Source of the DNA: Ruminococcus sp.
GTDB taxonomy: Bacteria > Bacillota > Clostridia > Oscillospirales > Ruminococcaceae
DNA: 52,478 nt
Direction: 5' to 3'
Assembly (NCBI GenBank): GCA_017475555.1
Contig: JAFVFL010000040.1
Coordinates: 1 to 52,478, forward strand
Each line of letters opens with the position of its first letter. Position 1 is the stretch's first letter. The translations under genes were made by a program, and so were the position numbers. The notes beneath the pieces are model-generated. The model did not search any database. It saw only the letters and a list, made by a program, of their open reading frames with translations, and was not told the DNA's origin. This document shows, one piece after another, positions 18,926-28,121 of the stretch.

Positions 18926-20656
18926 TCAGTGCTTGTTGTGTATTCTTCTTCTGCGGCTTCTGGTGTAGTCTCCGCCGCCGCTGTATGCCTTCTTTCTGCG
19001 GTCAGGTCTTCTGCCGTACTGCTTGTCACTCTTCTCGCTGCGTTCAGGCTGACCGCTCCTGTGCGGCTTTCCGTTCCACAGCGTCACCCTGACCTGATTG
19101 CCGTTTATCTTCAGCGTACCGGCTGTTTCGAGGATATAGTCCCTCTCCTCCTCCGGTATCTCGACTGTCGTATGCGTGTCGTATATGTCTATCTTTCCGA
19201 AATCCTGCCCGGAAAGTCCCGTTGCGTCCGCAAGTGCTCCGAGTATGAAATTGGGAGCCATACGCTTGTCTCTGCCGATGTCAAGATCAAGCCTGGTCGT
19301 CTGCCTGCTGCCTTTTCTTCCCTTTTTCAGCGGCTGAGGGATATCTATCTGCGGTATCGCAGCAGTCTCCGCCCTCAGCTTTTCCTCCAGCAACCGTGCC
19401 GCCGCCTCACGGTAATCCACACCCATAGCCGCAAGTCTGTCAGCCATTATTCCGCCGATATTTCCGCTTTTTTCAGCCTCAGCAACTCCGGAGACGATCT
19501 TCTCCTGCTTTGCAGCGGCTATGCCCTCCCTGTCCGGGAGCGGCAGCTCCTTTATCTCAGAGCCGGCAAACCGTGCGATATCGTGCAGCTCCCTGAGCTG
19601 CCTCCTGCCGGAGACAAGGGTGCAGGCAATGCCCGTCCTTCCTGCACGGCCGGTACGCCCTATCCGGTGGATATAATACTCATTATTCTGCGGTATATCG
19701 TAGTTGAACACCACATCTACCCCCGAAACGTCGATACCCCTTGCGGCAACGTCCGTGGCGATAAGAATTGATATCCTGCCCGATTTGAAGCCGTTCATGA
19801 CCTGTGTACGCTGTGCCTGCTTCATATCGCCGTGCAGTCCGGCAGTCCCGGAGCCGGTCTTTGCAAGCTCCTCGGTAAGCTGGTCTACCATTGACTTGGT
19901 GTTGCAGAAAACCATTGCAGAAAAGCCCTCGCCTGTAGAGTACGCCGCAAGCAGGAGCCGCAGAGCATCGGTCTTTCTGCCCATCGGCACCTCATAGCAC
20001 AGCTGCTCTATGAGCGGAGCGGTCTTCTGTGCGGAGCGTATCTCGACCATTACCGGGTCAGTCTGGTACTTCTTCGTCAGTGCAAGTATCTCCTTCGGCA
20101 TTGTCGCTGAGAAGAGAACGGTCTGCCGCTCCTCCGGGACATGGGAGAGTATCTCCTCGATATCCTCACGGAAGCCCATATCGAGCATTTCATCAGCCTC
20201 GTCAAGTATTACAGTGCGTATATTTTCCAGCTTCAGTGTACGCCGCCGGATGTGATCCATGATCCTGCCGGGCGTGCCGATAACGATATTCGCACCCCTT
20301 TTCAGCTCCGATATCTGCTTTTCCATGCTTGCACCGCCGTACACTGCGGCAGTCCGGACGATACGCTTGTATGACGAGAACTTTCTGATCTCCCCTGCCG
20401 CCTGCAATGCAAGCTCTCTCGTCGGGCAGAGTATCAGTACAGCAGGAGCCTTCCGGTCGTCCTCAGTTATGCTTTCGACCGCCGGGAGCCCGAAGGCTGC
20501 GGTCTTTCCGGTACCTGTCGCACTTCGTCCGATAACGTCCATGCCACGGAGCAGCAAGGGTATACTTTTCTGCTGTATTTCGGTCATTTCGGTATATCCA
20601 AGCTCCTCTACAGCCTGAAGGAGCTCCTCTGAAAGATTTAACTCACTGAATCTCAT
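18926..20656 (-). CDS. DEAD-box RNA helicase (CshA/DeaD/DbpA type)
   Basis: A 576-residue ATP-dependent RNA helicase. Motifs in order are the Q motif (TEIQQKSIPLLL), Walker A (SATGTGKTAAFG), PTRELALQ, TPGR, DEADEMLDMGF, SAT, and the C-terminal IATDVAARGIDV and HRIGRTGRAGR. A DbpA-like RNA-binding domain follows (about residues 465-540, ending VRVTLWNGKP), then a basic Arg-rich tail. The DbpA-type domain suggests action on rRNA or ribosome assembly, or on cold-stressed mRNA. AAAGGATAAAT precedes the ATG. Confident about the family; the exact member is not decided. Confidence 0.93.
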   Translation of the reverse strand: MRFSELNLSEELLQAVEELGYTEMTEIQQKSIPLLLRGMDVIGRSATGTGKTAAFGLPAVESITEDDRKAPAVLILCPTRELALQAAGEIRKFSSYKRIVRTAAVYGGASMEKQISELKRGANIVIGTPGRIMDHIRRRTLKLENIRTVILDEADEMLDMGFREDIEEILSHVPEERQTVLFSATMPKEILALTKKYQTDPVMVEIRSAQKTAPLIEQLCYEVPMGRKTDALRLLLAAYSTGEGFSAMVFCNTKSMVDQLTEELAKTGSGTAGLHGDMKQAQRTQVMNGFKSGRISILIATDVAARGIDVSGVDVVFNYDIPQNNEYYIHRIGRTGRAGRTGIACTLVSGRRQLRELHDIARFAGSEIKELPLPDREGIAAAKQEKIVSGVAEAEKSGNIGGIMADRLAAMGVDYREAAARLLEEKLRAETAAIPQIDIPQPLKKGRKGSRQTTRLDLDIGRDKRMAPNFILGALADATGLSGQDFGKIDIYDTHTTVEIPEEERDYILETAGTLKINGNQVRVTLWNGKPHRSGQPERSEKSDKQYGRRPDRRKKAYSGGGDYTRSRRRRIHNKH

Positions 20657-20697
20657 ATTTATCCTTTCAAATCTTCGTAAACTTCATCTTTTTTATC

Positions 20698-20726
20698 ATT
20701 ATACCATATCCCGAACGAAATGTAAA
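20698..20726 (-). promoter_or_regulatory. Promoter of the DEAD-box helicase gene
   Basis: Minus-strand TTTACA (20721-20726), a 17-base spacer and TATAAT (20698-20703), about 40 bases before the start codon. Confidence 0.7.
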
Positions 20727-20732
20727 GAAAAA

Positions 20733-20754
20733 ACGGCAGACTTTTGTCCGCCGT
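20733..20754 (-). terminator. Terminator of the glycyl radical enzyme/ABC operon
   Basis: In the minus-strand RNA, ACGGCGGAC and GTCTGCCGT form a nine-pair stem (one G-U) with an AAAA loop, followed by a run of six U. It lies just after the stop of the ATPase gene. Confidence 0.8.
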
Positions 20755-20759
20755 CATCA

Positions 20760-21527
20760 TCAGATATTGTATTCTATCGGTATCTCCGCATCGCTGAAAA
20801 ACTCTTTGTATATCTCATCACGGGCGATCGTGAACTGTGTTCCTGTACGCCGCCTCGGAGTGCCGAGATCGACCTTCTGTATCCGCTTGATACGTCCCGG
20901 ACGGGGAGTCATTACAACGACAGTTCCGCCCAGATAGACCGCCTCATCTATATCATGCGTCACGATTATCATGGTTATCTTTTCCTCGTGCCATATTTTC
21001 AGTATCTGCTCCTGCAAATTCATTCTCGTTATGGCATCAAGTGCTCCGAAAGGCTCATCAAGCAGGAGTATCCTCGGCTTGTTGGCAAGTGCCCTTGCTA
21101 TAGCAACTCTCTGTGCCATTCCGCCGGAAAGCTGACGGGGGAATGACCTCTCAAAGCCTGTAAGCCCGACAAGCTCAAGGTTCTTTCTTATCAGCTCATC
21201 GTCCTTTTTCTTGTCCTTAGGAAGGGAGAACCTTATATTTCCCTCAACAGTCAGCCACGGGAGCAGCCTGTGATCCTGGAATATGAAGCCCTTTTCCCTT
21301 GACGGCCCTTTCACCGGGGCATTGTCGAAGAGGTATTCCCCCTCATACTCAGTCTCCAGTCCGCCGATTATCCTCAGGAGCGTGCTCTTTCCGCAGCCGC
21401 TTCCGCCGATTATGGAGACAAAGCTCCCCTCCTCAATGCTGAGGTCGATATTTTCCAGAGCCTGCACATCGTTTTCCTTTGAGCGGAATATTTTATTAAG
21501 CCCTTTTATCTCAATGATGTTACCCAT
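20760..21527 (-). CDS. ABC transporter ATPase, SsuB/TauB/NrtD family
   Basis: A 255-residue nucleotide-binding subunit. Walker A is GGSGCGKST (residues 41-49), the signature LSGGMAQRV, Walker B RILLLDEPFGALD, and the H-loop IIVTHDIDEAVYL. DEPFGALD and the C-terminal RPGRIKR segment are typical of the nitrate/sulfonate/taurine group rather than of sugar or peptide importers. It is the last gene of a five-gene operon, nine bases after the permease. Inference: powers uptake of the substrate of the glycyl radical enzyme encoded upstream. Confidence 0.92.
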   Translation of the reverse strand: MGNIIEIKGLNKIFRSKENDVQALENIDLSIEEGSFVSIIGGSGCGKSTLLRIIGGLETEYEGEYLFDNAPVKGPSREKGFIFQDHRLLPWLTVEGNIRFSLPKDKKKDDELIRKNLELVGLTGFERSFPRQLSGGMAQRVAIARALANKPRILLLDEPFGALDAITRMNLQEQILKIWHEEKITMIIVTHDIDEAVYLGGTVVVMTPRPGRIKRIQKVDLGTPRRRTGTQFTIARDEIYKEFFSDAEIPIEYNI

Positions 21528-21536
21528 ATATCCCCC

Positions 21537-22289
21537 TCATATCCATGTAATGAGCTTCTTGTTGATAAGCCTGAGTATATCGTCCATTATCTTGCCGACA
21601 ACGCCGACAATGAGCATTCCGAGAATGACGATATCCGGGCGTGAGAGACTTCTTCCGTCTGAGAGCATATGCCCTACGCCGCTCACAGCTCCTATCATCT
21701 CAGCTGCAACGACGCAGACCCACGCATTGCCGACACCGAGCCTGATACCGGTCATTATCGACGGCAGTGCTCCGGGAATGACTATCTGCCATATCAGCAG
21801 CGGCTTTGGCACCTCATATACCTGTGCAAGCTCGAAATACCTGCTGTCGATATTCCTCACGCCCTCTAAGGTATTGAGGAATATCGGGAAAAACGCACCG
21901 AGGAATATGATGAACACCTTTGACTCCTCTCCGATACCGAACCAGAGGATCGCAAGAGGTATCCATGCGATAGGCGGTATAGGGCGGAGTATCTGTATCA
22001 CCAGCTCCGTGAAAGCCTCGAATTTCGGAAAAAGTGCCGATAATATGCCGATAACGAAGCCTGCCGCAAGACCGGCTCCGAAGCCCTTGAGGACACGGAT
22101 AAAGCTTATGCCGATATTCTCCCACAGCTTGCCGTTCTTTATATAGTCGAGCGTAGTCTCGACAATAGTCATCGGCGGGGGCATAGTGTAAGGCTTGAGT
22201 TTTCCGGCTATCTGGAAGCCCTCCCACACCGCAAGAATACATATCGGCAGGGCAAGATATATCAGCCAATAAGAAAGTCCCTTTTTCAC
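21537..22289 (-). CDS. ABC transporter permease, SsuC/TauC family
   Basis: A 250-residue inner membrane protein with about six helices and the BPD_transp_1 coupling region near EGVRNIDSRYFELAQVYEVP. The motif PIPPIAWIPLAILWFGIG is characteristic of SsuC/TauC/NrtB permeases. Translation starts at a GTG (22289), nine bases after AAGGAG. It pairs with the ATPase and binding protein that flank it. Confidence 0.92.
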   Translation of the reverse strand: MKKGLSYWLIYLALPICILAVWEGFQIAGKLKPYTMPPPMTIVETTLDYIKNGKLWENIGISFIRVLKGFGAGLAAGFVIGILSALFPKFEAFTELVIQILRPIPPIAWIPLAILWFGIGEESKVFIIFLGAFFPIFLNTLEGVRNIDSRYFELAQVYEVPKPLLIWQIVIPGALPSIMTGIRLGVGNAWVCVVAAEMIGAVSGVGHMLSDGRSLSRPDIVILGMLIVGVVGKIMDDILRLINKKLITWI

Positions 22290-22309
22290 TGGTACTGTCT
22301 CCTTTTTTT

Positions 22310-22331
22310 GGGGGACTGTTCCCAGTCCCCC
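22310..22331 (-). promoter_or_regulatory. Intercistronic hairpin between binding protein and permease genes
   Basis: A perfect nine-pair stem (GGGGGACTG / CAGTCCCCC) with a four-base loop. On the minus strand it is followed by an A-run rather than a U-run, so it is not a terminator. Such hairpins often protect the 3' end of binding-protein mRNA and raise its level over the permease. Confidence 0.6.
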
Positions 22332-22340
22332 ATTTTTTCA

Positions 22341-23354
22341 TCAGTCTAAATACGAAGTGTTAATGAAGCTGTCCATATCAACATCATTGCTGATTATTCC
22401 AGCGTCGAGCGAGAAGTCCTTGACCTTTGTTATCTCTGCGATATCGTCTGCGTCAAGAGCGGTCTTGTAGGTGAACTTCGGGATTATCTGCTCCATAAGC
22501 TCACTGTCAATGCTGAAATCTGCCGCAACAAGCTCTGCTGCTGCCTTCGGGTCGTTCTGGATATACTCATCAGCCCTGTTGAGTGCGGTGATGTATGCCT
22601 TTACGACCTCCGGGTGAGCGTCTGCATAGTCGCTTACGAAGTAGGTGATCATGTTGCCCTTCTTTACACCTGTTCCGTCAGCAAGCACCTTTGCTGTGCC
22701 GTCAGATGTGAGCTTTGAGATGAACTGCTCCCAGATAACGATAGCGTCTACCTCACCGGCTGCGAGTGCCGCAGGTGAATCGCCTGCACCGAGGTTTATA
22801 GTCTCAACGTCGTCGAGTGAAAGTCCCTCGTTGGAGAGAAGAAGTGCGAGCAGGTGCTGTGCATATGAGCCTGTGGCGTATGCTACCTTCTTGCCCTTGA
22901 GCTCTGCAACGCTCTTTATATCGGAATCAGCCTGAACGAGAACTGCAAGACCCTTTTCACCGTAAGCAACGTTGGAAACGATCTCGATAGGCTGACCGGT
23001 GGACTTTGCGATAATTGCCGGGAGGTCAGCCATGAAGCCCATATCCGCCTCACCGGCTGCAACTGCCTCATTTACGAGCGGACCGGAGTTGAAGAGCTGC
23101 CATGTGAACTCAGCACCTACCTTCTCGAACTCCTCGTCGAGATATCCGAGGTCATAAGCCACGAATACCGGTGTATAGAGCGGGAACGGCTGTGCAGCTA
23201 TACGGAGGACGGTGCTGGAGGAGGTATCTGATGAACCGCTCTGACCGGTGCTGTTTTCTGATGATGATGATGATGATGAGCCGCAGGCTGTCAGCATAAC
23301 TGCTGAAATTCCGAGTGCCACTACAGCTGCGAATGCCTTTAAAAACCTTTTCAT
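22341..23354 (-). CDS. SsuA/TauA-type substrate-binding lipoprotein
   Basis: A 337-residue lipoprotein. The start is the ATG at 23354 (MKRFLKAFAA) after GAAAGGG; an earlier in-frame start lacks a ribosome site. The lipobox is LTAC, followed by a run of serines. The mature part is an NMT1/SsuA-like periplasmic-binding fold, with TPVFVAYDLGYLDEEFEKVG, GEADMGFMADLPAI and the hinge EVDAIVIWEQFI. This family binds sulfonates, taurine, nitrate or thiamine precursors. The substrate cannot be read from the sequence; operon context points to the substrate of the neighbouring glycyl radical enzyme. Confidence 0.88.
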   Translation of the reverse strand: MKRFLKAFAAVVALGISAVMLTACGSSSSSSSENSTGQSGSSDTSSSTVLRIAAQPFPLYTPVFVAYDLGYLDEEFEKVGAEFTWQLFNSGPLVNEAVAAGEADMGFMADLPAIIAKSTGQPIEIVSNVAYGEKGLAVLVQADSDIKSVAELKGKKVAYATGSYAQHLLALLLSNEGLSLDDVETINLGAGDSPAALAAGEVDAIVIWEQFISKLTSDGTAKVLADGTGVKKGNMITYFVSDYADAHPEVVKAYITALNRADEYIQNDPKAAAELVAADFSIDSELMEQIIPKFTYKTALDADDIAEITKVKDFSLDAGIISNDVDMDSFINTSYLD

Positions 23355-23398
23355 GATAAAAACCCTTTCTTTCTTATAGATATATAATTTAGTACCTG

Positions 23399-24286
23399 TC
23401 ATATCTCAAAAGCCTTCAATTTCCGGAAAAGCTCATCATCGAGCCGCTCCGGAATGTCTGCATACTCCCTGCCGAGAAGCTTATATTTCCCTGTGCCGAA
23501 CCTGTGATACGGCAGAAGCTCATAGCTGCAATTCTCTCTCCCGGAGAGGAATCTGTTTATCGCACCTATATCGTCCCCGCTGTCGTTCACTGTCGGTATC
23601 ACAGGCGTTCTTATATGCTTGTGCAGCCCCGGAAATTCACTGAAAAGCATTTCAAGATTTTCCAGTATCTGCCTGTTCGAGCCGCCTGTATAGCGGATAT
23701 GCCGCTCATCGTCAAGAAGCTTTATGTCAAACATGATGTAGTCAAGAAGCCCGGCAGCCTGCCGCAGTATCTCAGTATCGCAGCAGCCGCAGGTCTCAGC
23801 GGCTGTATTCAGCCTCCGCCGCTTTGCCTCACGGAGTATCTCCAGTGCAAAGTCCCCCTGCATGAACGGCTCACCGCCCGAAAGCGTGATACCGCCCTTT
23901 CCGTGGGAATAGAACGCACTCTCCTCCTCAGCCCGGCTGACGATCTCCTCAGCTGTCATCTCCCTGCCGTAGACCTGTATCGCACCTGCCGGACAGACCT
24001 CCCGGAAGCCGCCGCAGCTGCCTTTAAGCTCTGCATTAGCCCCTGCTGCCGAAAAGCTGCCTATATCGCATACGCCCTTACAGAAATCACAGCCCTTTCC
24101 GGCGATACATTTCTCCCTGTCGAAGCCTATTTCCGGATAGGTGTTCTGCGACTCAGGATTTGAGCACCATATGCACCGCAGCGGACAGCCCTTGAGAAAG
24201 ACTATCGTCCTTATCCCCGGGCCGTCATGCAGCGAATACGGCTGGATATTGAATACTATCCCGCTTTTTCCGACTGTGCCGCTCAT
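23399..24286 (-). CDS. Glycyl radical enzyme activase (radical SAM)
   Basis: A 295-residue radical SAM enzyme. The cluster motif is [16 protein letters not shown] (CxxxCxxC), and the insert [16 protein letters not shown] ... EVCPAGAI adds ferredoxin-type Fe-S sites, as in activases of CutC-, HPAD- and IslA-like enzymes rather than of pyruvate formate-lyase. [13 protein letters not shown] is the SAM-binding segment. The ATG overlaps the stop of the glycyl radical enzyme gene as ATGA. It installs the glycyl radical on its neighbour. Confidence 0.92.
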   Translation of the reverse strand: MSGTVGKSGIVFNIQPYSLHDGPGIRTIVFLKGCPLRCIWCSNPESQNTYPEIGFDREKCIAGKGCDFCKGVCDIGSFSAAGANAELKGSCGGFREVCPAGAIQVYGREMTAEEIVSRAEEESAFYSHGKGGITLSGGEPFMQGDFALEILREAKRRRLNTAAETCGCCDTEILRQAAGLLDYIMFDIKLLDDERHIRYTGGSNRQILENLEMLFSEFPGLHKHIRTPVIPTVNDSGDDIGAINRFLSGRENCSYELLPYHRFGTGKYKLLGREYADIPERLDDELFRKLKAFEI

Positions 24287-26748
24287 ACCGCATCATGCTC
24301 TGTACGGGAGATTATATCGTCCTGAAGATCCTTTGAAAGCTCACAGAAGTAAGCACTGTACCCTGCAACTCTTACGAGAAGGCTGCGGTATGCGTCCGGG
24401 TTCTGCTGAGCCTTTATCAGAGTCTCACGATTGATGATGTTGAACTGGATATGCCACAGCTTCAGATCGTGCCATGCCCTTATGAAGTCCACAAGCTTTG
24501 CAGTCCCCTCCCCGCCCTTTACGCACTGAGGGCTGAGCTTGATGTTGAGCAGCCTTGCCGCCCTGTTTCTGTAGTCGTAATTCTTCGTTGCGAAATTGGA
24601 GAGAAGTATAGCAGTAGGGCCGTTCTTATCAGCACCCTGTGAGGCTGATGAGCCGTCAGACAGCGGAACATACGCAAGTCTGCCGTTCGGTGTTGCGGAT
24701 ACTACCTTTCCGAACGGAACGTTCGAGGTGAACGGAACGTATCTCAGGTCAAGGTGTACGCCAAGCTCCTGTGAATATTTCTTCGTGTACGCAAGCAGCT
24801 CTCTGTCGAGAAGCTTTCCGATCTCGTCAGCATAGCTGTCGTTATTTCCGTATGACGGAGCGTTCTGCACAAGTGCTCTTATCGGCTCATAGCCCTCAAA
24901 ATTGTGCTCCATAGCCTCCTTCAGCTGTGCAAGGGTGATACGCTTATCCTCGAACACGACCTTCTTTATCGCTGCAAGCGAGTCGATAACAGTGCCGTAG
25001 CCGATGAACTCAAAATAGCCGAGGTCTATGCCGCCCTCTATCTTCGGGGAATGAATATCCTTCTGCTGCTCCATGCAGAGCTTGTGGAGCGACGAGCCGA
25101 GCGGTGAAGCAAAGTGCTGTGTACGCAGTCTTATTATCTCATGCTGCTGGATAAATGCGTGCTTCATGAAGTTCTTCTGCTGACGGAGATATGCGTCAAG
25201 GAACTGGTCAAAGCTCTCAAAGTCCTCAGCCTCACCGGTCTGCAAGCCTATCACTTCATCGCCGTATTTCAGCATTTTTCCGTTGTATACAGTCATTTCA
25301 AGAGCCGCAGCAAAGTTGATGTACGCACACGGCGAGGTGTAGGTATCCCTGTTCGGCATACGGCACTCCGCACAGCCCGAAACGCTGTAGTCATACGCCT
25401 CCTCAAACTGAGCACCCTTTGCGAGCAGCAGCGGAACTACCTCATCATCATTTATGAGCTTCGGGAATCCGCTGCCGTCCTTGATAGTCTCAGCGACCTC
25501 GTAGAGATAACGCTCCGGCGAGCGTGTGTGTATCCTTGCGGCGAGGTCGGGATAGTTGAGCGGAAACTCTCTCTTAGAGCGAAGGAAGATATATGTCAGC
25601 TCGTTGACAGCGTCTCTGCCGTCAGGGGTCTGACCACCGATAGTGACAGCCTCCCAATGAGCGTAGCCCTCGTTGAACGCACCGCCTGCCTTTGAGAGAT
25701 ACAGGTCGATGTACTGAGCCATAGACACCCATACGCATTCAAGCAGCTCCTCAGCACCGTCCTCGTCGATAAGCCCCTTTTCCTTGTCAGCCTTATAGTA
25801 AGGATACAGATACTGATCCATTCTGCCGTTGGAGATTATCGTACCGGTCTTCTGCTCGATACGGGAGAAAAGCTGTATGAACCACTGGCTCTGCACCGCC
25901 TCATAGAAGCTCTCCGCCGGTTCAGCCGGTACCTTGCGGCATATGCGTGCGATCTCAAGCAGCTCTGCCTTTCTCTGCTCATTCGTCTCGCTTTCAGCCT
26001 TTTCCTGTGCAAGCTGTGCATGGCGGTTAGCCCAGAGTATTATAGCGTCAGCCGTGATGATGACAGATTCAAGGAACGGTCTTTTTTCGGTATTATCCAC
26101 AGGGCTGAACTCATCAAGTGCCGCAAGCCTTTCCTCAGCCTCCTTCTTTATGCCGTTGAAGCCGATATGCAGCGGTTTTTCGTAGTCATGCACCCACTGT
26201 ATAGACGAACGGAACGAAGCTGTCTCATTGACGATAAAGCGTGAGCTGAGCTCTGAGTCATTATTATATGTGTACTTTCTTGTTTCCTCCGGTATAGCCG
26301 CTGCAAGAGCCTCGTGGAACGTCTTTCCCTTCCAGTACGGCGATATCTCGTTGATTATATAGTCAGCGTCCTCCGGTGTAATGTCGAACGGTGAGCTTTC
26401 TCTTTCCGGCAGACGCTTTATAGCCTCGTCAAGAAAATCTCCGTCAAGCTCCGGGTAGAGTATACCGTATCTTCCCTCACGGCCTGCACGGCCTGCAATG
26501 AGCTGTCCGTCATCAACATACACCGACGCATTCTCAGCATAGCTGTAAAGAGCCTTAGCCCAGCGGAGGACAAGCGGCTGACCCTCGGTCTGCTTAAAGC
26601 TCTCCGTGAAATACTTTCCTCTCTCGATATCAATGACCGGTCTGCTGCCCTGAAAGCTCTCCAGTATTCTCCCGGCACGTTTATTTCCGTAGCCGCCGCC
26701 CTGCTGTATCCTTATTTCCTGCGGCGAATATTCCTTATTCTGCGGCAT
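24283..26748 (-). CDS. Glycyl radical enzyme, C-x-E lyase type; candidate C-S lyase
   Basis: An 821-residue anaerobic radical enzyme. The thiyl Cys459 and the base Glu461 are in SGCAECR, and the glycyl radical Gly796 in RVAGYSAYF, followed by [10 protein letters not shown]. One Cys rather than a Cys-Cys pair excludes pyruvate formate-lyase, and C-x-E is shared by dehydratases, C-N and C-S lyases and arylacetate decarboxylases. Start: the ATG at 26748, nine bases after AGGAG; an ATG twelve codons upstream lacks a ribosome site, and one three codons upstream touches it. It is the first gene of an operon with its activase and an SsuABC/TauABC-like importer. Inference: acts on an imported small anion, possibly a sulfonate (as isethionate sulfite-lyase does), releasing sulfite for growth or sulfur supply. 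Confidence 0.85.
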   Translation of the reverse strand: MPQNKEYSPQEIRIQQGGGYGNKRAGRILESFQGSRPVIDIERGKYFTESFKQTEGQPLVLRWAKALYSYAENASVYVDDGQLIAGRAGREGRYGILYPELDGDFLDEAIKRLPERESSPFDITPEDADYIINEISPYWKGKTFHEALAAAIPEETRKYTYNNDSELSSRFIVNETASFRSSIQWVHDYEKPLHIGFNGIKKEAEERLAALDEFSPVDNTEKRPFLESVIITADAIILWANRHAQLAQEKAESETNEQRKAELLEIARICRKVPAEPAESFYEAVQSQWFIQLFSRIEQKTGTIISNGRMDQYLYPYYKADKEKGLIDEDGAEELLECVWVSMAQYIDLYLSKAGGAFNEGYAHWEAVTIGGQTPDGRDAVNELTYIFLRSKREFPLNYPDLAARIHTRSPERYLYEVAETIKDGSGFPKLINDDEVVPLLLAKGAQFEEAYDYSVSGCAECRMPNRDTYTSPCAYINFAAALEMTVYNGKMLKYGDEVIGLQTGEAEDFESFDQFLDAYLRQQKNFMKHAFIQQHEIIRLRTQHFASPLGSSLHKLCMEQQKDIHSPKIEGGIDLGYFEFIGYGTVIDSLAAIKKVVFEDKRITLAQLKEAMEHNFEGYEPIRALVQNAPSYGNNDSYADEIGKLLDRELLAYTKKYSQELGVHLDLRYVPFTSNVPFGKVVSATPNGRLAYVPLSDGSSASQGADKNGPTAILLSNFATKNYDYRNRAARLLNIKLSPQCVKGGEGTAKLVDFIRAWHDLKLWHIQFNIINRETLIKAQQNPDAYRSLLVRVAGYSAYFCELSKDLQDDIISRTEHDAV

Positions 26749-26799
26749 ATATATCATCTCCTGAACAGAAATCTGATAAGACATCAGGTGTTTGTCTAT

Positions 26800-26824
26800 T
26801 AAACCTATCAGCTAAATAGGTTTA
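26800..26824 (-). promoter_or_regulatory. Palindromic operator of the glycyl radical enzyme operon
   Basis: A perfect inverted repeat with nine-base arms, TAAACCTAT and ATAGGTTTA, and a seven-base spacer. It begins about 10 bases past the -10 box, so it overlaps the predicted start of transcription, the classic place for a repressor. No regulator gene is adjacent. Confidence 0.7.
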
Positions 26825-26834
26825 CCATGAATAT

Positions 26835-26863
26835 ATTCTACCACCTTCCGGCTGAAAAGTCAA
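26835..26863 (-). promoter_or_regulatory. Promoter of the glycyl radical enzyme/ABC operon
   Basis: Minus-strand TTGACT (26858-26863), a 17-base spacer and TAGAAT (26835-26840). The region 26864-27028 otherwise holds only the terminator of the next gene. Confidence 0.8.
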
Positions 26864-26954
26864 CAGCTCTGCACGACGAAATTTATCTATATTTCCTATG
26901 GATATTTAGTGATTTATTCCAAACATCAAAGCCTCCTGAAATTCACAATAAAAA

Positions 26955-26983
26955 AACTGCTATAGCCTACCGCTATAGCAGTT
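26955..26983 (-). terminator. Terminator of the lipoprotein gene at 27029
   Basis: A perfect 11-pair stem (AACTGCTATAG / CTATAGCAGTT) with a 7-base loop. The A-run to its left is a U-run in the minus-strand RNA. Confidence 0.85.
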
Positions 26984-27028
26984 GTTGCAGCAAACCTCAG
27001 TTTGCCTGTGTTAAGCACTATTTATCCT

Positions 27029-28018
27029 TTATTCCGGAAGAGTATTCGAGAACACCATATCATCGCCCCTGTGCTCGGTCAGATCGTTCCAGAAAATACC
27101 CGCTCCCTGTATTATGAACTCGCCGCTGCCGTTGGTATACTCCACAGTTTTATCCGGGTCGGTATCCGGCGAGCTGTACTCTATATATGTCTTGGTACAG
27201 CTGCCGCTGCAAACGAGCTTGCCGTCCTGATATGTCAGCGGATAATCCCACTCAACGTGTGCAGCTGCACTGTCCGACCACCAGATAAGAGCGTGGAACT
27301 CAGTATCCGAAAGCTGGGTGATAGTCAGTGTAGCACGCCCGCAGCCCCATGTACCGACAAATTCCTCGCCGGGGCCTCTTCCGTCATCAGCAAGACCGCC
27401 CACGCCGAATTTCTGATAGTGCGGATAAGCACCGTTTCCGATGTATATATCATTCTTTACGCTGCTGCCGTCATCTACAAAGCCCATAATGATCTCATTA
27501 TTCTTGTCATAGAGATAATACCACCAGACAGTTGTCCCGCCGATCTCCTCGGGTTCACGGCGGATAGTTCCCTCATTTTCGAGATACCCTGCCGCATAGT
27601 AGGTCTTGAACGTTCCGTCCGGCTCGATATGTATAGAGGCAAGTGTCGGGTCGCCGTCGATATACCAGTCACCGGCTATAGACACGAAATCATCATTCGG
27701 AGCACCGTTCACCTCCGCCGGCTCCTCCTCAGGCTCAGCTGCCGGGGCTTCTGTAGTATCATCTGAGCCGGCTGCCGTTGTCTCTGTGACCGCCTCTGTA
27801 GTATTTTCCTCAGTCTTTTCTGTAGTCTCCGTTGTCTCAGCGGCTTCAGTCTCCTCTGTCACGGGCTCAGTAGTTGTCTCAGCTGTAGTCTCCTCTTCGG
27901 AAATAGTAGTCTCAGCCGATACAGGAGTATCGGAGCTGCTTTCAGTCCCGTCTGCTCTGCCGCAGGCGGTCGTGAGAAGAAAAGAGAGCAGCACTGCTGC
28001 AATAATTGGTTTTTTCAT
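27029..28018 (-). CDS. Thr/Glu-linker lipoprotein of unknown function
   Basis: A 329-residue lipoprotein with lipobox LTTAC followed by GRADG. Residues of about 25-105 are a low-complexity Thr/Glu/Ala linker. The remainder appears to hold two beta-rich units, one beginning IAGDWYIDGDPTLASI and one EFVGTWGCGRATLTI; the GDW/GTW openings recall lipocalin-like barrels, but no family is claimed. A strong ribosome site (AGGAGGGACAGACCT) and a consensus promoter (TTGAAA, 17 bases, TATAAT at 28051-28056) precede it. The long linker suggests display of the C-terminal domain beyond the wall. Confidence 0.75.
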   Translation of the reverse strand: MKKPIIAAVLLSFLLTTACGRADGTESSSDTPVSAETTISEEETTAETTTEPVTEETEAAETTETTEKTEENTTEAVTETTAAGSDDTTEAPAAEPEEEPAEVNGAPNDDFVSIAGDWYIDGDPTLASIHIEPDGTFKTYYAAGYLENEGTIRREPEEIGGTTVWWYYLYDKNNEIIMGFVDDGSSVKNDIYIGNGAYPHYQKFGVGGLADDGRGPGEEFVGTWGCGRATLTITQLSDTEFHALIWWSDSAAAHVEWDYPLTYQDGKLVCSGSCTKTYIEYSSPDTDPDKTVEYTNGSGEFIIQGAGIFWNDLTEHRGDDMVFSNTLPE

Positions 28019-28050
28019 AGGTCTGTCCCTCCTGTGTATTCGTTATGCTC

Positions 28051-28079
28051 ATTATACCACGCAAAAGCGGTCTTTTCAA
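28051..28079 (-). promoter_or_regulatory. Promoter of the Thr/Glu-linker lipoprotein
   Basis: Minus-strand TTGAAA (28074-28079), a 17-base spacer and TATAAT (28051-28056). Confidence 0.75.
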
Positions 28080-28121
28080 GCCCCAGAAAGCAAATGAAAC
28101 ATATCTGTAATCAATTGAGAT

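Noticed and set aside
24283..26748. Pyruvate formate-lyase
   Set aside because: Active site is Cys-Ala-Glu-Cys with C-x-E, not the adjacent Cys-Cys pair; activase has extra Fe-S motifs; importer context differs.
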